Shown piece after piece: positions 32,890 to 43,340 of a DNA stretch of 64,000 bases. The position numbers and the translations under genes were made by a program. The DNA comes from Pycnopodia helianthoides. Lineage: Eukaryota; Echinodermata; Asteroidea; Forcipulatida; Asteriidae. A model generated the notes under the pieces. The model was given only the letters and a program-made list of their open reading frames with translations, was not told where the DNA came from and did no database searches. Location of the stretch: assembly GCA_032158295.1 (NCBI GenBank), contig CM063260.1, positions 13,046,452 to 13,110,451 on the forward strand, given 5' to 3'. Every line of letters begins with the position of its first letter. Positions within the stretch are counted from its first letter, which is position 1.

Positions 32890-35800
32890 TCATTTTATAA
32901 GAACGTTTTTTTTAACAAAGGATAAAGTCAGAATAATTGTCCATGGCGGGGTCGATCTCAACTCTCACCTTGTATAATCGACCTATCTATGAAGTCATAG
33001 CCAAGCTCGTACCCAGTGGCGAACACAACGGCGTCCACGTTATCAATCTTGACTCCATCCACAAACTCCACCCCATTCTTTGTAAATCGTTTGACCCCCG
33101 GTCGGCACTGGATCGCACCGCACATAATCCGGTCTCCGATCTCATCGTTTACCATGACCTACATACGGAAAATCAGACATTATTGGTACACGAACTACTT
33201 GTTATACAAATACACCGGTTCAACCTGCAATAAAGTTTGGCGACCCACCTGTTTTTTTCCCGACCCACTTTTGGTCGAAATTTTCTTCGATCTGAGTGAA
33301 ATGTTTTGTTTTTATTTTTTACATGTTATGCAAGTTCACCCCAAACAAGGCCAAAAGCCACAAATGGGGCTACAAGAAGAAAAACCTCAGTGGAGCTGAA
33401 GATAGGAATTGATATTCCTCTTAAAACAGTCTAGATTGTAGGATGGAGGGAAACATGCACCATAGGCAAGGAGTTCCAAAGAGATGCAGTACGTGGAATA
33501 AGGCTGTTGGAATAGCTTTTTGTTCTACATCTCAGCAAAGCAAGAGTGTATGGTCGAGAAGAAGCAGAAAGCCTGGTTTCACACTCAAACACCCTAATAG
33601 GAGAGGACACACTGGTGGCACATTCACCATGAAAATAGCTGTAGAAAAGACATCAGTGGCTGGCTAAAGACCTACGTTGGAAAAGAGGTTGTAGCGTTCC
33701 CAAACCTTTACCAACAAGATTTTTTTTTTTAATTTGTCATATCCCTCCAAAGAAACAACTATGTCAGCTTTTATTAATGCCGAAGTCAAGGGAGTGGTGT
33801 ATAAACATCCCAGTGATCACCGTTTCCTGTTTTCGACAGGCATAAGCCCGACATGAAAGTGGAACAGCAACCTTGTGGTCGTTTGCACAACCGTGTCCAT
33901 GAAACCTGAGTGGCTTTTACGGGTTGTTTTTTATAATGTCTGGAAATAGGCGAATAGAAGCTTGCAAATCTACTCCAGCTTTCCCGATCCCCCCCCCAAA
34001 AAAAAAACCCAAAACAAAACCAAACGATATATATACTCTCACTAAAGCAGGAAACTCAATGTGTTCTCATGCAACTATATTTTGAAATTCGATGGAGAAA
34101 CAATGACGACTTTGTTTTTATACAGTCTTGAACTTCAAGTTCTTTCCCTTTCAGATTAGGCAAACTATTGACATCAGGAAGAAATAGGAATCATGCAATA
34201 ACATAGCTCCAAGGTTTCAAGCCGTCATCAAAACCATTTAAATGCACTGGACACTATTGGTAATTACTCAACATAATTGTTAGCATACAAACTTACTTGG
34301 TAACGAGCAATGGAAAGCTGTTGATAGTATAAAACATTGTGATAAACGGCTCCCTCTGAAGTAAGGTAGTTTTTGAGAAAGAAGTATTTTCTCAGTAAAA
34401 TATTTGAATTGATTTTGAGACCTCACGCGTAAGGTTTCGAAATCAAGCATCTGAAAGCACACAACTTCGTGTGACAAGGGTGTTTTTTCTTCCACTATTA
34501 TCTCGCAACTTCGACGACCAATTGAGTTCAAATTTTCACAGGTTTGTTATTTTGTGCATATGTTGAGATACACCAAGTGAGAAGACTGGTCTTTGACAAT
34601 TACCAAAGGTGTCCAGTGTCTTTAAGGGCTAGTGTCGTCAGAATCCTAGCAGGCGCTTGTGGAATGTACATGGAATTGTCATTTGTTTATGTAAATATGT
34701 CTCTATTTGGATGCAAGTGTCATAAGTGACAAGACAGAGTTGTTTAATGCTTCTATTCACTGCTGTCCCCAATTCAAGGCTGTACATGAACATGTCTGAC
34801 CGTGCAAAGGGAGAATACGGAGGGAGGGCGCACGCGTGCAGTTAAGGCCCACCCCCCGTGTTTTGGAGTTAATTGAAACACAAGTTAGAATTTGACTTTG
34901 ATATTAGGTAACTTTCAAAAGTATTTACCTCACTATTCAGCAGTCCGGCCTCTGCAGACAGGCCGAGTTTACTATGGTTGAAGTTAACATTGGCTTTGGA
35001 CTCAGCAATCTTAGCTGCAAAAAAAAAATTTTTTAAAAATAAAAAAAAAATAATTAAAATAAATTAAAAATCAACCATTACATTTAATGTAGATGTTACG
35101 TATTGTGTTGTATTTAGGACACTTGACAAAGTATGTTGTCCGTCGCGACAGAAGTACGTTTGTCAATCGCATTATAAGTGCATGTTGTCCGTCGCGATGG
35201 AAGGCTAGGCACTACGCCCTCCGGTCGTTGAGCACCTGTGCTAACTCCGGAAAACACTTCTTATGTGACGGAGATCACTTCTTTTTGCGACGGAGCACAC
35301 TTCTATTGCGACGGACACCATAGTTCCGGGCCAATTCCAATTCAATTGAATTTGCCATCCGGCTCGGCATTCAATTTTGTTTGAAAATGAAAGCTCCGTT
35401 GCATCAGCATTCAACAGTCAAAAGGGGGTAATTCAATTTCAACAGTTGCATTCACTTGTCAAATTAGATTACTCTATAATTCATCAGGTCGCAAAGATCA
35501 TTCATTTTCGCAAAAAAACCACCAACCAACAGCGAGAGGCTGCTCAACCGTTCCAGTTCATCGGTGTTGTAAATAAGCTGTCGAAATTCAACTGACGAAA
35601 AGTGAAAAATGTAGTCTTGAATGTATAGAAATGTAATAGAATGACTGATGAAATGAACCTGGAAGAGTAGAGCGACATCATTGTTTGCACGATCGAAAAC
35701 GAAATTAAACGCAACAGTCGGCCCCCCTAGCTACGAAAAAAAACTAATTTGAGTACATAATATTAGGAGACTAACTTTCGTAGATCAGCTGAAGAGGGAC

Positions 35801-38800
35801 GCAACACACAAAAAAGAAGAAGCTGAGGACGCTGATGCTGGACCGGGATGCGTGGAAGACGACCAACAGAGTTTCCCGAGCAGGCGTCGGCTGAAGACAA
35901 CCTCTCGCTCAACTACTACTACATGGGAACATGCGATGGCCCACTTTTTAAATTAAACTGTATTTATTTTTGCTAAAATTGGCCTGCTGGAAAACCTATA
36001 GTATAATCAACAAGAAGCTGAACGTGTATTTTTTTTAAGTGTCTTTAGTTTATAAAGGTGGTACTGCTGAAAACCACACTGTAGTACTTCACCCAAGTAG
36101 AAATAGAGCTTAAATCAAAACTGCGATTTAAAATAAAAATAAAAAATTTAGCCTATGACACATTGGTGGCGAAATCGGTAAATGTTTGTAGATCTAAACT
36201 GTTTGTGGTTTTAGATATTAAGTAGATAAGTCCAAAACATTTTCTTTTTTGATTATTACGAAATTTATTGAGAAATCACTCCATGAAATACCGTGAATAT
36301 TGATTGTAAACTTACATCATGTTGGTTTGAGACTCTGTAGGTTTCAGTGGTAGGATTGTGTCATGTTTCTGTGTGCGTATTTACAAGAGGTGCGTATTAA
36401 CTTTAGAACATAGAGAGTTTATCCGGCAAAAGTTTTACACCCACAAAAAAACCAAAAAAAAAACCATAAACCTCTTATTGACACATAAAACACGAAAAAA
36501 AGATAAAAATTTAATGCAAGTGTTTTCTTTCATGAATTGCCACACCTACCAACTAAGGAAGTCGGAGCATACTGAATTATGCGTTTATTGACTGTCATAT
36601 CAATGGGTACGCCGTCGGCAGACATGCGTTTGACGACCCAGCAACCGTGCCGCATCGTCAGGTGGACCTGGCGGGCACATCGGCTCAAATCAACGGCGAC
36701 ATCACCGGCCGAGTTGGACGCACCTGCGAAAAAAAAATAATAATAATAAATACTAGTAATTAAAGGAACATTACAGAATTGGTAAGAAAAAAACTTGTAA
36801 AATATACTTTTGATCACAGATTTACATAAAACTTACACGGTCTAATGATAGAAAACATCCCTTGAAATATTTCTGTCTGAAATGCCATATTTGATGAGAA
36901 ATTAATAAACAAATTTTCCGATTGGAGTTTATCGCTCAGTGAGCGTTTTATTCATTTGTTGAATCTATATGATTTCATGCAAATCGGTTTTTGATTATTT
37001 TCTCGTGACCCAGGTGGCCGATCGATCTTCAACTTCTACAGGTTTGTCAGTTTATGTATATGGGGGATTACATAAAGTGCTTACACTGCCAGCAACTGTT
37101 TTGTTAGTAAAAACCAATTCTGTAATGTTCCTTTAATAAATAACATTAGAAGACATGTCAGCTGAAGATTTCGACAGAAAATGGACTCTGTGAAGTTACT
37201 TGTATCTTCCAAGTTGAGAGTGGAAATGTACTTTTCATTGTGCATCCACCTTTGACCTCTATCTATTTTTAAAAATTAGGTTTTGAGTAAAAAATAGTGG
37301 TACCCATTTTCGTAAGATGACAAATGCGAAAAAATAATAATATAATAATGTATGTATTTATAAAGCGCACATTCTAAAATACATTTACTCATGGCGCTAA
37401 AGCACTTCATGAAAATAGATACAATGATTTAAACAGTGTGACAATTCAGAACTAAGAAACTAGACACAGTATGCTTGTGTAAAGAGCAGTGTCTTCAGTT
37501 CTGTTTTGAAAGTTTGCAGACAAATAATGTTCCGGATTGAATCAGGTAGTTTATTCCAGAGAATAAGTCCAATGTGTGAAAATGGGTGAATCATTTCAAC
37601 ATTTGTGATTATCTGTTTATTTTGCAACAAAAAAAGCAAAGCACTTCAATATTGTTTACCAAACTTACCCATGACAACCACTGTTTTACCGGCGAACGAA
37701 TGGGCTTTTCTGAATTCATTTGTGTGCACTTTTTGTCCCACAAAGTCATCAAGTCCGGGATACTCTGGCATGAACGGCTTCTTGTACATTCCGGAGCAGA
37801 CGAAAACCGCATCAAAAACGTCCGCCTTTTCTTCACAGCCGTCGGTGCGCGTGCGCACCCGCCACTGTCCGGTAGACTCAAAATCACCCGTCGGTTCGAC
37901 CCGAAGGACGGACGTGCTGTACTGGATGTGCTTCGCGAGGTCGAAGTGGGCTGCGTAGTCTTGCATGTATTTGAGGATGTGGTGGGGACGAGGATACGGC
38001 GGTGTATTCTTGGAGAAGGGATAGTCGCTCAGAGCCATCATGACCTTGCTGGAATTCGTGATCAGTGAGTCATAGATAGCTGACCCTTGACCCGGACGGA
38101 GGCCCTCATTATACACCCAAACACCTCCTGGAATCGGAAAAAGAAACAAACAAACAAAACTGATAACTGATCCGGGGATCCGGGCTGTGGGGTCTCTAAA
38201 AGGAACATTACAGAATTGGTTTTTGCTAACAAAACAGTTGCTGGCAGTGTAAGCACTTTATGTAATCCACCATATACATAAACTGACAAACCTGTAGAAG
38301 TTTGAGATCGATCGGACATCTGGGTCACGAGAAAATAATGAAAAACCGATTATACATTTGCATGAAATCATATAGGTTCAACAAACGAATAAAACGCTCG
38401 CTGAGCGATAAACTCCAATGGGAAAATTAGTTTATTCATTTCTCATCAAATATGGCATTTCAGACAGAAATATTTCAAGGGATGTTTTCTACTATCATCA
38501 TCATTAGACCATGTAAGTTTTATTTAAATCTGTGATCAAAAGTATATTTTACAATTACCAATTCTGTAATGTTCCTTTAAGTTTACGAATGACTATATTT
38601 CCTCCCTCCATTGTCATGTTTCACAGTGTAACCACTCATGTAGCCTTGTCCAAGGCTCTTTACGCAAGCACGGTACGAATACTAGTCTTGCATGTATTTG
38701 AGGATGTGGTGGGGACGAGGATTTGAATACTAAGCACGGTACTAGAAACTGCAGTACAATGTACATTTTACATACTGTACTTATGTACAATGTACATGTA

Positions 38801-40989
38801 CAATATGGCGTGGGGTCGAAGCATGGTTTTCGAGGTTTTTCAACCTCGTACCAAAAACGAAGCCGAAACAGAGCCTTGTTCCCACTGTAAAAAGGTCAGA
38901 TTGTGGGCGGAGTTACTTTATGCTAATATTCCCGAAGGTGTATGCTCATTGGTTAATGTTTAGTGACATGGCGAATACTACATAAACAATCTCACGTGCA
39001 TGGCATGCATGGAGTCATGCAATGAATGCTCTTGAAATATTATGGAAGGAACAGAAAAGTCCAGCGGTCTACAAACGTCGCTGAAACGTGTCGTTGGCAC
39101 AGTGTGAGTGTGAATGGTGCATTATTTACTATCGACTGTTGACGAGAATGTCAACATGGTTAAATTACCGACAGTGATCATGATGATATTACTTCTGCTA
39201 TAACTGTAACTCTAAAAAGGGTATTGGTAAGCCCTGGATAAGTTGTTCAATGTTCTTTTCAACTATTATATGGAAAAGGGCCATGGTGATCGTACTGGCC
39301 CAACTGAGCATGCCATGCAGCTGAGTAACTCACTCAGTCACTGTATGTTGTGATGTTGATCCCATGGAGCTCCATGGTTTAACTTACCGAAGAAAATCAG
39401 TGAAAAACCACCGATTTTCCAAATCCTGTGGGCAGGTTAACGAACACGTTATGTCTTAAAAGAAAACAATGAAGTGCTTTCCGCTGTTCTGGGTTGAAAT
39501 TATCAATTTCTAGCTTGTCTGCAGCAGAATTTAAACTTCCATTCAATGTTTCTTGAGAGTATTCGCGAGTGGAGGACGCCATCTTTTTCTCGTTGTTGAT
39601 AAACACACATCATTGCGTCATAACGAGAGTTTATGATTGGACGATTATCCGTCAGTACAGGAAATGAATATTCAATACCCGATTCCAGCATACGTAATTT
39701 GCGCCCGAATCCGGGCGCAATTTTACAGTGGGAACAAGGCTCTGTTTCGGCTTCGTTTTTGGTACGAGGTTGAAAAACCTCGAAAACCATGCTTCGACCC
39801 CACGGCATATTGTACATGTACATTGTACATACATCAAGTACAGTATGTAAAATGTACATTGTACTGCAGTTTCTAGTACCGTGCTAGTATTCAAAGCGGG
39901 GTGCTTGCGAAAAGAGCCTTGGACAAGGCTACCTAGCTGTGAGTGTTTTACGTGATAGCCATAGATTTCAGTTTCTTTTTTTACTTTAAGTAGCCGCTCA
40001 TGCTCATGGCAAACCCATGAGAAAAGTAGGCAAGTGTCCCTTGCATTTAGAGTTATATAAATGAGTTTACTATCACTGAAAAGAAAGTCCGAGGTTCACC
40101 CGAGTGTACATTGTGTTTGTACACCGCAGAGTGGTTAGTTCTCAGATTGCTCACAGGGCAATATCGAAAGAGCGAACCATTAAAGGCAGTGGACACTATT
40201 GGTAATTACTCAAAATAATTATTAGCATAAAACCTTACTTGGTAACGAGTAATGGGGAGAGGTTGACAGTATAAAACATTGTGAAAAACAGCTCCCTCTG
40301 AAGTGACATAGTTTTCGAGAAAGAAGTAATTTTCCACGAATTTGATTTCGAGACCTCAGAATTAGATTTTGAGGTCTCGAAATCAACCATCTGAAAGCAC
40401 ACAACTTCGTGTGACAAGGGTGTTTTTTCTTTCATACTGTTATCTCGCAACTTCGACGACCAATTGAGCTCAAGTTTTTACATGTTTGTTATTTTATCCA
40501 TATGTTGAGATACACCAAGTGAGAAGACTGGTCTTTGACAATTACCAATAGTGTCCAGTGTCTTTATTCAAACATGCAACTTCATTATTGCAACAACAAC
40601 AAAGAGTAGAAGAAAAAGAAGAACAAGAGGGAACAATGTCTAGTACATAAAACTTTGGTTTTCTATGGCACAACAATAATTGACGAGAGAGTATCATGCG
40701 TGTCTGAACATAGCGCTCAACATCCCTGCATGGCGTTAATTTTTTCTATCCGTCGTGTTGCGGGAGCACAAAAGGCCTGCAACAGAATCCACAACCCCGG
40801 CAAAGTAATTTGGCTAATCCACTGGAGCCGTCCTCCATTGGTTAACTTGACTCTGTTGTAACGTATAAACAACAATGACTTACCGAGTTGATCGTATCTT
40901 TCGAAGCAGTGAGGCTCAATTCCTTCCTCCAAGCATGCCTTGATGGACAGCAATCCACTGAAACCCCCTCCGATGATGGCGGCTTTCAT
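29702..40989 (-). CDS. FMO: Flavin-containing monooxygenase (FMO family), complete, eight exons
   Basis: FAD- and NADPH-dependent oxygenase of nitrogen- or sulfur-containing substrates. Exons in transcript order: 40989-40884, 38127-37669, 36723-36550, 35014-34929, 33158-32969, 31755-31511, 30780-30682, 29842-29702 (TAA 29704-29702). All junctions are GT-AG with matching phases; 1500 nt gives 499 aa. Motifs: FAD-binding GGGFSG (7-12), the FMO signature FxGxxxH as [11 protein letters not shown] (164-174), a second nucleotide-binding site GASNSAGD (189-196), and FATGY (321-325). The C-terminal block [16 protein letters not shown] matches the YRL-GP--W-GAR pattern of animal FMOs. Vertebrate FMOs end in a hydrophobic membrane anchor; this protein stops at TRIPVKKQ without one. 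The introns (up to 2.8 kb) are packed with MITEs and LINE remnants. I cannot assign it to a vertebrate FMO number, though it resembles FMO5-type proteins. Confidence 0.93.
30033..30140. repeat. Hairpin-forming inverted repeat in an FMO intron
   Basis: TTTTGCGGCCGTAACCAATA on the left pairs with TATTGGTTGGGGCCGCGAAA on the right around a ~35-base spacer. Arms are about 35 bp. Confidence 0.65.
30940..31215 (+). mobile_element. tRNA-like SINE family A, full copy
   Basis: The body (CGCATCCCCTCAAGGTGATC ... CCTGGCTATTAAGGC) precedes the tRNA-like head GGCTAGATAGCTCAGTTTG with B box GGTTCAAATCC, then CTTTGTTCAACCC. Same arrangement as at 16395-16790. Confidence 0.7.
31785..32168 (+). mobile_element. 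MITE family F1, copy 4
   Basis: TTAA-bounded full-length F1. Its right TTAA (32165-32168) is shared with the next element. Confidence 0.9.
32165..32527. mobile_element. MITE family F2b
   Basis: Starts TTAAAGGCAGGATATACTTT and ends TATCCACATGCCTTTAA, with the centre GAGAAAGGCTTCATGCC. It abuts the preceding F1 copy at a common TTAA. Confidence 0.8.
32640..32888 (+). repeat. LINE 3' UTR fragment with AATAAATAATAAT tail
   Basis: A C/T-rich stretch followed by GTATTTGTTTTTGACACTGG, CCGAATAAATAAATA and an (ATA)n run to about 32887. It ends less than 100 bases before FMO exon 5. Confidence 0.5.
33330..33700 (-). pseudogene. LINE reverse-transcriptase C-terminal fragment
   Basis: The minus strand reads [19 protein letters not shown] and [14 protein letters not shown], the usual non-LTR ORF2 end. 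An in-frame stop and frameshifts follow, then the 3' end that also occurs at 11325-11396. It lies in the FMO intron between exons 34929 and 33158. Confidence 0.7.
34238..34625. mobile_element. MITE family F2
   Basis: TTAA at both ends, with termini TGCACTGGACACTATTGG and GGTGTCCAGTGTCT. The centre GAGACCTCACGCGTAAGG is CG-rich, and GTTCAAATTTTCACAGG belongs to the shared core. Confidence 0.88.
35095..35325. repeat. Foldback-like segment with GTCCGTCGCGA repeats
   Basis: GTTGTCCGTCGCGACAGAAG (35128), GTTGTCCGTCGCGATGGAAG (35183) and the inverted TTCTATTGCGACGGACACC (35300) suggest an old inverted-repeat element. No coding role seen. Confidence 0.45.
36760..37136 (+). mobile_element. MITE family F1, copy 5
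   Basis: TTAA-bounded F1 copy. It starts about 40 bases upstream (in transcript sense) of the acceptor of FMO exon 3, so it could influence splicing there. Confidence 0.9.
37330..37590 (-). repeat. Retrotransposon 3'-end fragment
   Basis: AATAATGTATGTATTTATAA and AGCGCACATTCTAAAATAC are typical of the inverted 3' end of a LINE/SINE family. It ends about 80 bases before FMO exon 2. Confidence 0.4.
38197..38580 (-). mobile_element. MITE family F1, copy 6
   Basis: Full-length F1 in reverse orientation. The right end has TTAA (38577-38580) and the left has TAAA, a decayed target site. Confidence 0.9.
38683..38722 (-). repeat. 40-bp copy of FMO exon 2
   Basis: Identical to 37956-37995 (starting TAGTCTTGCATGTATTTGAG and ending GGACGAGGAT), same orientation, about 730 bp away. 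It interrupts the left arm of the TIR element at GAATACTAG. Confidence 0.9.
39397..39582 (-). pseudogene. N-terminal fragment of a RecQ-like DNA helicase inside the long-TIR element
   Basis: From an ATG at 39582 the minus strand encodes 61 residues and a stop. [19 protein letters not shown], followed by [10 protein letters not shown], is the Q-motif/Walker A region of RecQ-type helicases. A GTAAGT donor follows the stop within about 15 bases in another frame, suggesting a first exon whose splice frame has decayed, or a truncated copy. Whether it is host-derived cargo or belongs to the element's own gene is unclear. Confidence 0.6.
40180..40567. mobile_element. MITE family F2
   Basis: Left TTAA, then AGGCAGTGGACACTATTGG; right CAATAGTGTCCAGTGTC with a decayed TTAT. 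The centre holds GAGACCTCAGAATTAGA / TTTTGAGGTCTC. It lies in FMO intron 1. Confidence 0.85.
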
Positions 40990-41659
40990 TTTTTGAATAT
41001 TTTCTGGGAATGAAGAAAAATAGTGTATTGTTGTAGATCAAGTTTTTTGACCGGATCGGCCACCACCAATCTTATTTCAGCAATGACGTAAATTGTATTA
41101 AAGGGACGAAATGATAAAATACTCGTCAAGTACATGGGGAGCTTTCGAAGGGGCACCAAAGCCAAGACCAGGGCAAAAGAAGCCACGGTCTCCGTGGCCT
41201 AATTGTAAATCAAGGCCAGCCTTTTTGCCTTCACTTAATTACCTTCTTTGTTAATACTTTGACGTCTCAACTGAACCAGCACGGAACGGACGGGCAGCTT
41301 TTTCAACCCACACGGCTTTTTCTGTCCTCTTGGCAATGCCTAGTGTAGACCTCGGAAAACATTGCTGCTGTTACCTATTTTCATACCCGCGATCGGTGAC
41401 AAGGCCGGAGCTAGAGCAAGGAGGAGGACCCTCGGATTAGCCACGCCTACACTACGTCAACAAGGGGAAACACCGTGATGAACGTAAGCAGGGCGCCCGC
41501 AACCAGGACAGCTTCGCACGATACCGGATGCGCGCATACCGGACTTTGTCAGTGACGCCATTACGCCAAGATCTGACCATGGAGATAGCAGTCCGCATCC
41601 CTTAGAGACGGGACTTAACTATTTGAACAGCGAACATAGTTATGATCGAACAAACAGTG

Positions 41660-41683
41660 TCCGTTTGTTTGTTTGTTTGTTTG
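41660..41683 (+). repeat. (GTTT)n microsatellite
   Basis: Six tandem TTTG units. Confidence 0.8.
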
Positions 41684-42229
41684 GAGAGATAAACTCGACA
41701 CCTAGCCCCAAAGGGGGGGTTTACCGGCTGCAGGTCATTTTCTAAGTCACATGTTTGACCCCGCGTTATAACACATAAGCCGCCACGATCTGCCCACGTG
41801 CACTGACATTTCCAAATATGGCAAGAAATGCGGTGGGCGGGGTACAGCCTTCCTACAGCCTGAAGTACAAATAATGGCATTGTTATCTGTAACGCTTTTA
41901 TCTCTTTGTGTTTTTGTAAATTTTACCCTAGAATAAACAACTTACGAAACACAGATTTAGCTGCAATGTGAAATATTAGGTGCGGCCAATTCATGGGAGT
42001 CAAAAAGAACTACATGGCTCGACAGAGACAAAAGCTAGTATCGAATAACAACACCACTACACCTGTGTACATTTCAAAACGTTCAATCTTGAAAAAAATG
42101 TCCTTACACCTCTCAGCAAATAGGACCATTTTCTCAGGGCCTTGGATCCAAAATACTTCAAGTTGGAAGAAGAAAAAAAAAGTCACAAATCGTCAGCAAT
42201 TTCACGAAGTGCCAAAAACCTGAAAAATC

Positions 42230-42430
42230 GATTAAAAAAACCAGTCTGACATTCTTGGTGGTTTCACTCTCCCAAATCACATCAAGGATGCTCAGACTGT
42301 TAATATTTTCAAGAGACTGCTCAAATGTCATCTTTTTTCAACAAGTGTATTGTAATTAATTTCATGTAACTGTCTTTAGCGCCTTTGAACAATTTTTGTT
42401 GATTTTGGCGCTACATAAAGTTGATCAGTA
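42230..42430 (+). pseudogene. LINE ORF2 C-terminal and 3' end fragment
   Basis: SLPNHIKDAQTVNIFKRLLK, then HLFSTSVL and a stop, resembles the LWNSLP-type end of a non-LTR reverse transcriptase. It is followed by a 3' end with TTTTGGCGCTACATAAAG. Confidence 0.6.
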
Positions 42431-42474
42431 TCTAACAGTTCACAAAGTTGTAGAACTCAAAATCATCTAGTTTG

Positions 42475-42817
42475 TTAAAGGCCCTGTACACTATTGGTAA
42501 GATCGAAAAACACAATGTTCACAGATTCACACATAACTTACATGATTTAAAGTAAGTAATGGTAGAAAGGGTTTCTTAAAATATTTCTGCCTAAAATGCT
42601 ATCGTTTCTGAGAAACGAGTAAAACAATAGTAATTATCGCGCGCGATAATTTGAAAAAACAGAAAACACATAAGATCTCTTTTCACTATTTTCTCGTGAC
42701 CTCGATGACCAGTTGAGCTCAAACTTTCACAGGTTTGTTTGTTCATGCATTATGTTTAATCACACAAAATGTGGACACTGATTTTGAGGTGTTACCAAAA
42801 GTGTACAATACCTTTAA
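42475..42817. mobile_element. MITE family F3, full-length
   Basis: TTAA at both ends, with termini AGGCCCTGTACACTATTGG and GTGTACAATACCT. The centre ATTATCGCGCGCGATAAT is a perfect palindrome. Confidence 0.88.
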
Positions 42818-42983
42818 TTATGCTAAGTTGATGAAAGGCTGGACTCGCGTTTTGAAAACCTTTTTGTCACTGCCAACAAACTTTTGGTCACTTTAGCGTA
42901 AACGTGACCGCGTTGTTTATGCAGCTGGCACAGTGCCAAACATGAGTGCTCCTGCTTTTGCGTTTTCACGAACAGCCAAAACG

Positions 42984-43340
42984 TTAAAGGCACTGGACAC
43001 TATTGGTAATTACTCAAAATAATTGTTAGCATAAAAACTTACTTGGTAACGAGCAATGGAGAGCTGTTGATAGTATAAAACATTGTGAGAAACGGCTCCC
43101 TCTGAAGTAACGTAGTTTTTGAGAAAGAAGTAATTTCTCAGTAAAATTTTGAATTGATTTTGAGACCTCACGCGTGAGGTCTCGAAATCAAGCATCTGAA
43201 ATCACACAACTTCGTGTGACAAGGGTGTTTTTTCTTCCATTACTATCTCCCAACTTCGACGACCAATTGAGTTCAAATTTTCACAGGTTTGTTATTTTGT
43301 GCACATGTTGAGATACACCAATATTGTCCAGTGCCTTTAA
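42984..43340. mobile_element. MITE family F2, shortened copy inserted in a LINE
   Basis: TTAA-bounded, AGGCACTGGACACTATTGG to ATATTGTCCAGTGCCT. The centre GAGACCTCACGCGTGAGG is palindromic. About 20-30 bases of the right arm are missing. It truncates the LINE at 43341. Confidence 0.88.

Larger units (their letters stand above)
38640..39932. mobile_element. Element with ~230-bp terminal inverted repeats carrying a helicase fragment
   Basis: The left arm starts GTAGCCTTGTCCAAGGCTCT and includes GGTCGAAGCATGGTTTTCG and CCGAAACAGAGCCTTGTTC. The right arm is its inverse (39705-39932). The interior of about 800 bp holds a RecQ-like helicase 5' piece. The left arm is interrupted by a 40-bp copy of FMO exon 2 at 38683-38722. 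Confidence 0.8.

Noticed and set aside
37586..38068. 160-aa plus-strand open frame
   Set aside because: Antisense shadow of FMO exon 2. The minus-strand reading has FMO motifs and splice borders.
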